NCBI GenBank assembly: GCA_015680905.1
Contig: CM027381.1
Coordinates: 64,903,501 to 64,967,500 of the forward strand
DNA length: 64,000 nt
Reading direction: 5' to 3'
DNA from: Coptis chinensis
Lineage: Eukaryota > Streptophyta > Magnoliopsida > Ranunculales > Ranunculaceae
The notes under the pieces are model-generated. The model did no database searches, had not been told where the DNA came from, and was given only the letters and a program-made list of their open reading frames with translations. A program made the position numbers and the translations under genes. Of the stretch, positions 57,745-64,000 are shown in pieces. Position 1 is the first letter of the stretch. Every line of letters begins with the position of its first letter.

Positions 57745-58148
57745 GAGCATCTTGAGGTGGACGCATTCGTGGTCGCATTCTTCAAATTTGAAGAAATGCG
57801 TCGGAATTTTCCGGAATTCCAACTCTAGGTGGTCGCATTCGTGGCTCGCATCACCTGCTTGTTCGCATTCGTGGTTGCAAATTTGGCAATTTGGATGCGG
57901 ATGCGGAGCGACAATAGTAATGTCGCGCCACTTTTTGACTTTGACCACAACAAAGCCACGCCATTACCACTGTCGCACGCCACTACTACTGGCACGCACC
58001 ACTCCTACTGTCGCGTGCTCCAACGGGCAAAAAACGGCCGGATTTCTACCTCCTATATCTACACTCATCTCCTTCTTCATTTTCACACACAACACTCTCA
58101 ACTATTTCACACACAACACTCTTAACTATTTCACACATAACACTCTCA

Positions 58149-59215
58149 ATGTCACAACCAAAACAAGGAAGGGGTCCAAGTTGGACAAATGAAGAAAATA
58201 TTGCTCTTACTAGAGCGTGGATTGAGATTGGAGAAGATCCTATAGTAGGGAATGATCAATCGGGTCAAGTTTATTGGGAACGAATTATGGCTAGAATGAA
58301 TCAAATTCAAGGTTTTGACCGCAACCGTAAGTGGAAGGGAGTCTCACAACGTTGGTCGATTATTTTACCGTTCTTCAACAAATATCATGCTATACTAAGA
58401 AAGCTTGAAGAACAACCTCTCCCGGGTGGGGGGCGTGAAGACATTGTAAGATTCGTTTATACTTCGTTTTATATACTACTTGATATTGATTTTTTTTTTA
58501 ATAAACGTAGCTTTCAGACGCAGCAACAACTTATGCGGCTACTACTGGAAAACCATGGATATGGCAAGATTGTTATAATCTAGTAAAAAATACGCCAAAG
58601 TGGCAAAGAACTCAGTTACACAACGAAACGCTTGCTCCAAGACCAAAGAAGAAAGCAAGATCCGGAGATGTTGAAGGTTTCGATTCTTCACCCTCAACCC
58701 CAACCCCTTCAACGCCTTACTCTACCCTTCACCTTCATCAGTTCGAGAGTACTATCCTAGCAGTACAGGAGGTTTTTTGGAGAGGTCAGTCGGTAGAAAG
58801 TAGAGCAAAGAAATTGAGAAGAACAACAAAGTTGCTTCTACTGTTGAGGGTAATGTTGCATCCACTACTAAAAATATGGATGATTTTCTTGAAGCTTTTA
58901 AAGAAAGTCGAAGAAATAAAGAAGTGATTCAAAATGAGCAATTTCAAAGTATGATGAAATTGAAGCAAGAGAAGACACAAAAAAAGTTATTTTTGAAGCA
59001 AGAAAAACTCCGTGTTAGAGAGGAGGAAAGTGAGACTAGGTTGTTGGCAATGTCACTCGACAATGTCAATCCTCGTTTGCGAAGGGTTTTAAAGCTAAAA
59101 CAAGATGCAATTGTAGCTAAATATGAAAAAAAAAGCTGGAGCAAGTAGTACAAATGAAGCTTCCAACAACGAAGAAGCCAATGATGAAGAAAATGATGAC
59201 TGGCTTGATAATTAG
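58149..59215 (+). pseudogene. Myb/SANT-like (NAM-associated) transposon protein gene
   Basis: It starts MSQPKQGRGPSWTNEENIAL, with an N-terminal Myb/SANT-like trihelix region: LTRAWIEIGEDPIVGNDQSG, YWERIMARMNQIQGF, RKWKGVSQRWSIILPFFNKY. An intron (58454 to about 58510, GT-AG) follows. The second exon has DAATTYAATTGKPWIWQDCY and LVKNTPKWQ. It then has the NAM-associated C-terminal type (SSTGGFLERSVGRK, NMDDFLEAFKESRRNKEVIQ, RLLAMSLDNVNPRLRRVLKL), ending EENDDWLDN at 59215. Such proteins are the DNA-binding partner in PIF/Harbinger elements. It has a frameshift near 58700-58760, a TAG after GRK (about 58802) and an A-run slippage near 59128, so it is now broken, although most of the sequence is conserved. 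Confidence 0.82.
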
Positions 59216-59473
59216 AGTAACTCTAGTAGTATGTAATAAGGGTGATATGTAATAGTTATCTTTTATTTATTTATTTTTATTTTATGTTTTTGCAATCATG
59301 TATTAGTTGTCGTTCTATTAATAAAAATTGTAATTCATTTGCTAAATCAAAGGAAGTAAATTCTAAATCACACAACATAATAATAATCACACAACATATC
59401 AAAATGATCAAATGAATAATTCTAAATCACACAACATAATAATAATCGTCATACAACAACCTCCTAGACTATC

Positions 59474-61698
59474 CTACATACGCCTCCTCTGCCGTGAACT
59501 CCTCATCAACTGTCCTTGTGCTGAACTCTCCGTCTGTCCATGCTGTGATGAACTCACCCTTGTGCGATCAATCCGAGCCACAGAACTCATCAATCTGGCG
59601 TTGCAAATCGTCATAATCCACATGAGCCTGGGAAAGAAGTCTCTATCTCTCAACACTGTAGGCGAATACCGAGGAGCGCAAGCCATCATTTACACGAATG
59701 CTTGTCTCATATCTCATGCGTAGGTCATTCTGAAATAATGATTCATTAATAATTTATAACATTTTCATAATAAACCAAAATAATAAAACAAAACCAATAA
59801 AAATAATTACCAGAGATAGATGTCCAAGGTCAAGCTCTAACTGTACGACGCGAGTGGCATCAATAGAAGAAATGGGCTGGTAAATCGTCTGGCCACTCGG
59901 ATCGCTCAAACTGAAAACCCAAGGCCACTCTGACTGAGGGGGATTTGGCGCTGGAACAAATGTGTGCACATGTCCAGCTTGAAACGTCGGCTGTGACGGC
60001 TGGCCAATCTGGAATTCACGTCTGACACCTAAATTGCTAACCGTATGAATTTTGCCTGTACGACCTACAGCTAGGAGCAAATGACCAATAGACACCCTAA
60101 ACCAGTAACGGTAGTATTGCTCATAAGTCTGCAATGTAACTAGGTCAGAAGCCTGTAGCCAAGTCCAATGCACGTTTCTCTCGATGACTTGCTCTAAGGT
60201 CATGTCCTTAGCCTCTGATACATGGGTAGGCGGATCAGGAGGGATACCAAAGCATGGTGTGAGATTTTATGCAGAACATCTATCCCCTAAATACCACTCC
60301 ATATCACTCCCACAAGTGAATACCATCCTCCTATGAGAAATGAACAATGCATATCTACAGTCATTCGCGCCAATGTGCACAGATGTCCTCCAAGGCCTCC
60401 AAACAATAAAAGCCTGTGTGCTAAGCTCGATCTGGGTTCGGACAGAAGTTATGTTATGACTGATCTCACTGGTCAGACGAGCTCGACAAGGTCCGTGCCA
60501 ATCCCTGAGCCTAGGCCTCTCATCGGTATACTCTGTGAGGATAGGATTTGCAGCACGGAAATACTCATAAAACCATACCTCTAAGAGAATGACAAACCCT
60601 CCCATCCGGGACTACCGACAACACCAAATCACCGAGAAGCCCTATCTAAACAACGCAACAAATGACAATATATGGCTCCACCAAAATCAATACCGCCCAA
60701 CTCATGCAATTGCTCAAAGTTAGCTAGATATCCCAAGTTAATCGTGGAATGGCCAGAAGGAAAAAAAAAGACACCCATCAAATACATACAGAAAGCTCTT
60801 ACATACTTATCAACATGTGCTTGACCATCATCATCGAATCAAGTGACAAATAATCTATCAAAACTGCAATCCCGAATCGAGAGTCAACGGGTGTAATGTA
60901 TGCAGCCTTGATACCGTAAATCCTAACACCAAAGACTATCATATGACTCCTCGGTCGACAAAGGGAAGAAAGTCATCATTTGGGCACAACTCGAATTCAA
61001 AGTCCATCATTACCTAATCCTATACTCAAACCAGATATCATGCAAAAATCTAATGGAGTGAACCCCAACTCTCCCTGAGGGAAGTGAAAAGTATGTATAC
61101 TATCCCACCATCTCTCAACTAAACCATTAATAACTCCCTGAATGTCAGTCTTATTGTAAGGGATGTCAACTAGATGAGCAAAGGGAGTCGCTAAAATTGC
61201 ATCTCTAACATGGTCAAGTGCACCGACTTTCTTAATATCATCCCACCACGTCTTAAGCGCACGTGGAGTGCACCGAACCCGATACATAACACATCTCTGA
61301 TGTACGCAAAATGAAACTAAAATTAAAAAAAATAAAAATAAAAATATACGTATTGAACTACTAAAATTAACTACTACTACTACTAATTTATGAAATTAAA
61401 ATACATACCTATTGTTCAAGAACAACTCTTGAGACATGCCTGTCATGAAACCTCTTAGACACCGGCCTAAGATGGCTGAAATCAATAGCCTCCGCAGGAA
61501 ATTCAAAATCGACTTGCTGATATTGAAGCAGCAATGGATCGTCAGCCTCAGCTCCTTGATTTCCAGCTCCGGAAGTGGTTGGTTCATCATCTAGATCACC
61601 ACTGGGATTATCCCAAATGTATGCACTGTTTTCTTCTTCCTCACCGCCACCACTCCATCGTGTTTGGTTATTATAGACGGATTCGTTGTCGGAACTCA
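59474..61698 (-). pseudogene. plant mobile domain (PMD, MAIN/MAIL-type) gene
   Basis: A minus-strand gene starting MSSDNESVYNNQTRWSGG at 61698 with an acidic leader (EEEENSAYIWDNPSGDLDDE). The second exon (about 61300-60997) is RCVMYRVRCTPRALKTWWDD, ALDHVRDAILATPFAHLVDI, GLVERWWDSIHTFHFPQGEL and TPLDFCMISGLSIG, the diagnostic start of the plant mobile domain (PF10536). Further segments are VWFYEYFRAANPILTEYTDE (60605-60267), NVHWTWLQASDLVTL (60203-59754) and a final exon ending QLMRSSRQRRRM at 59474. PMD proteins of the MAIN/MAIL kind act in the nucleus on genome stability and transposon silencing, and transposon-borne versions are known. The part between 60606 and 60996 is degraded, so this copy is likely non-functional. 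Confidence 0.78.
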
Positions 61699-61936
61699 TT
61701 TTTTTCCTATTAACTAGAGTGACTGAGTTGAAAAAAAATTTGTAAAATGACAAAAGTCCGACTGTCAAACATAGCACGCAACATTAGTATTGGCGCGCGC
61801 CAGTACTAATGTCGTGCAGGGTGGGTCTACAATGAATTTTGCGACCACCTAGAGTTGGTCAAAATTTGCTACCAGATTCTGTGGTCGCATTCTTCAAATT
61901 TGAAGAGTATGCTACCACCACCTAGAGATGCTCTAA

Positions 61937-64000
61937 CCCTAAACTAAAAAAATTGGACAATCTCATCCTGCCCTCTCCCTCTTTTTCTTACTCTCACTCT
62001 TTCATCAATGCCTAGCGCCATCTGAAATGGGATGAAACCCAATTGTGTGCGTACTTGCCTAGGAATGAAGGTAATTTTTATCTATATTGTTCAATTGATT
62101 GATTTTTATCTTATCCTTTCTATAAAGTTAAGGTTTTTGTGAAATGTTTTATGTGGATTCCACTTCCATACACAGGAAATTTACCATTGGAAGAAACTCA
62201 CTTATCTCCTGGAAACCGAATGGGAACAGAACTGAAGCAGAAGAAAATATTACAATTTTCTCTTTTGTCGTTTGTTACCAATGGAGAGTTTGGTAGGTAA
62301 GCAAAATTCTTTTAGTTTGTAGAAAATTCAGAGTGAGGTTTGGGTTTTCTGTTCATATAGGAGTCTTAACCCTTGGATACAAGTTGATATATTGTAGATA
62401 TATTGCTTTAATATATATAATTGTTTTTGTGTTTCTCGTTTTGGAAGCGTGTTGTTGATGTTTAGAAGATTATTTAATGTTGCTTCTAATTCTTGTTGTG
62501 GTGCACTGAATCGGGTTTGGGACAATTTGGTTATGTGGTGCGCTGAACATTAGTTGGTTCTGCATTTAATTGGTAAAGGGTTAATAAGTATAAATCTTAT
62601 TCAATCTATTTCATTTTGAGTTTTGTAGGCACAACACAAGTAGCGAATTTGAGTCAAAGCCCAAAGGATAGAAATATTTTAATGTGAAAGGGGGTGGGGA
62701 GGCACAATAAACAAAGTGGATTGCTAAAATGCTAAACATGAACAATATGAGTATAGTTGGATTGGTGGTATCATATTGTCATTGTTACTCTCATTCTTAT
62801 TGGCATTTGTTATGCATGGATATAATGTACGTATTATTTAATCATCGAATTAGTATGTTTCTTGCATTTCTTTGTATTCATAGTATTATATTAGTCCTAA
62901 AATGTATTGTTGTTTATTGCTTTGTGCTTAGGTAAGGTACCTGGTCCTTAACGTGGATGTTTAACAAGCAAGTATCAAGGAACAACAATGCTTATTAAAT
63001 TTGTTCATGTAGAAGTTTCACGATGATCCTTGACTGTGGTACAAATTCTAAATTTTCTATAATATATGCTGGTCATTGTTTCTGTATGAATTTTAAGTTT
63101 TCTACTATTATATGTTGGTTTACTATCTTTCTCAACATTCATGGGACATGTGTCATGTTGCTTTTGTTTGTGGAACACTTCAATTACTTAGTTGAATCTC
63201 TGTGTTCTACAAACTATTGGAATTGGATATGTGTGTTTTGAGTTTCAACTTACCCCATTGTCTGAAACTATGATCATAGGAACTTAAGTGTGAAAAGGGT
63301 GGGAGTTGCTTAGAGCAAAATCAGTTTCTATTTTGGGTTATAATTTCTATTAAAAAATTGGAATACTTGGTCTTTTTTGTTTGGTAGCTTTAGGTGTTGA
63401 ACATTTTGGATTATGTTAGGTTGTCTCTCGCTAGGGATGATGTCCATACGTTCACCATAGGTAATTTTATCTGTTTATATGTTTTGAGTCACCGAACTTA
63501 AGGGAAGCCATTAATACTTGATTATTTAGACCATAAGCATCCATTTTAAGTTTACTTTATTTTATTCCATATGTGAGTTGTAAAGTTATATTATGTCATA
63601 CGGTAGCTACTACATACATTCTTACTTCTATTTTGGGCTTCTTAGTAATTGTATTGTCTTATCGGGTTTGTCTTCATCTTTTGTTAAAGTAATCCTTTTG
63701 CTTTGAATAAATGCTATGAAGGAAGACCAAGTTTAGTTCATAATATATTGGGGATTTTTGGACCTTTTTTTAAAAAACTTTTGCCATACTTATTATTTTA
63801 TTAATACATATTAGAAAGTGATTTGACATTTTTGTTACAGAGGGACTTGTGTTCTAAGCATTGAAGCTTGGCCTTGGCCTTATAAGGACGGCTTGTACCA
63901 GATTCAATTTTGTGCTCCTGCAATGTTTTAGCATTTTCTAAGGCATTCAACTAGCAAGAAAGATCAGCGCAAGAAGCTTTAGATGTGGGAGCTTGTTTCT
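61937..64000 (+). other. unassigned right end, possible spliced transcript
   Basis: After the Harbinger-type element the plus strand shows good splice-like pairs: GAATGAAG|GTAATT (62070) with ACACAG|GAAATT (about 62177), TTGGTAG|GTAAGC (about 62294) and TTTTGTAG|GCACAA (about 62628). The exon-like piece 62177-62293 is open (LPLEETHLSPGNRMGTELKQ) but is not recognised. No long coding frame follows, so it could be a noncoding RNA, a 5' leader or a decayed gene. Confidence 0.25.

Larger units (their letters stand above)
57745..61933. mobile_element. PIF/Harbinger-type element carrying Myb-like and PMD genes
   Basis: 4189 bp between 3-bp target duplications TAA (57742-57744 and 61934-61936). The ends are inverted: left GAGCATCTTGAGGTGG, right read inward GAGCATCTCTAGGTGG. 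Imperfect similarity runs on for about 100 bp (CATTCTTCAAATTTGAAGAA and AACTCTAGGTGGTCGCA on both sides). The TAA duplication plus a Myb/SANT gene fit the PIF/Harbinger superfamily, whose elements use a DDE transposase and a separate Myb-like protein. No DDE transposase is seen. Instead there are a Myb-like gene (58149-59215, plus) and a plant-mobile-domain gene (59474-61698, minus), convergent. Both are partly broken, so the element is non-autonomous now. Confidence 0.82.

Noticed and set aside
1-64000. tRNA, rRNA or other structured RNA genes
   Set aside because: I looked for tRNA arms and rRNA-like GC-rich blocks and saw none; tRNA-like strings at 12595, 14695 and 39130 are primer sites or primer-site-like.

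Overview
This is a plant nuclear window, most likely from a eudicot. It has AT-rich intergenic DNA, GT-AG introns, Tat-lineage Ty3/gypsy retrotransposons with a second RNase H domain, CACTA and PIF/Harbinger-type DNA transposons, an L1-type LINE tail, a plant-mobile-domain gene and a plant-type mitochondrial porin. I cannot name the species. Only one host gene looks whole: a six-exon, 276-codon VDAC (outer-membrane porin) on the minus strand at 28293-31786. Most of the rest is nested transposable elements.

Layout. 235-12974: Tat retrotransposon 1, minus strand, with 5-bp target duplication CTAAC and LTRs about 2% different. 12980-14316: a spacer holding a 108-bp solo-LTR-like element and an F-box-associated pseudogene. 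14317 to about 27253: Tat retrotransposon 2, plus strand, a close relative of element 1 in inverted orientation, carrying a 5'-truncated LINE (19152-20009) with a 10-bp target duplication. 27254-33200: an AT-rich dispersed repeat, the VDAC gene and its promoter. 33200-36083: a lysine-rich open frame, a fold-back MITE and what may be part of an old gypsy LTR. 36089-54569: Tat retrotransposon 3, minus strand, target duplication ACAAT, about 10.5 kb of its own sequence split by an 8-kb CACTA transposon (36781-44756). 54575-57370: the other side of the possible old LTR, then a broken NUP214-like gene start. 57371-57744: one end of another CACTA-like element. 57745-61933: a PIF/Harbinger-type element with TAA target duplication. 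61937-64000: unassigned sequence with possible splice sites.

Three parts stand out. (1) The CACTA element has no visible transposase. It carries exons and introns of a dynamin-related protein 1 gene and a puromycin-sensitive-type M1 aminopeptidase gene. Inside the dynamin intron lies a 3' fragment of HSP90 between perfect 17-bp direct repeats. (2) The PIF/Harbinger-type element has no visible DDE transposase. It carries a Myb/SANT (NAM-associated) gene and, convergent to it, a multi-exon plant-mobile-domain (PMD) gene. (3) All three Tat elements carry open frames antisense to gag-pol near the 3' LTR, each preceded by a TATA-like box. Elements 1 and 2 also share a second antisense frame encoding a hydrophobic start and a long Asp/Glu tail, plus two kinds of tandem array.

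The order of events can be read from the nesting. A possible old LTR received Tat element 3. Element 3 then received the CACTA element, which carries dynamin DNA that had itself received an HSP90 fragment. All calls come from reading the sequence; no database search was run.
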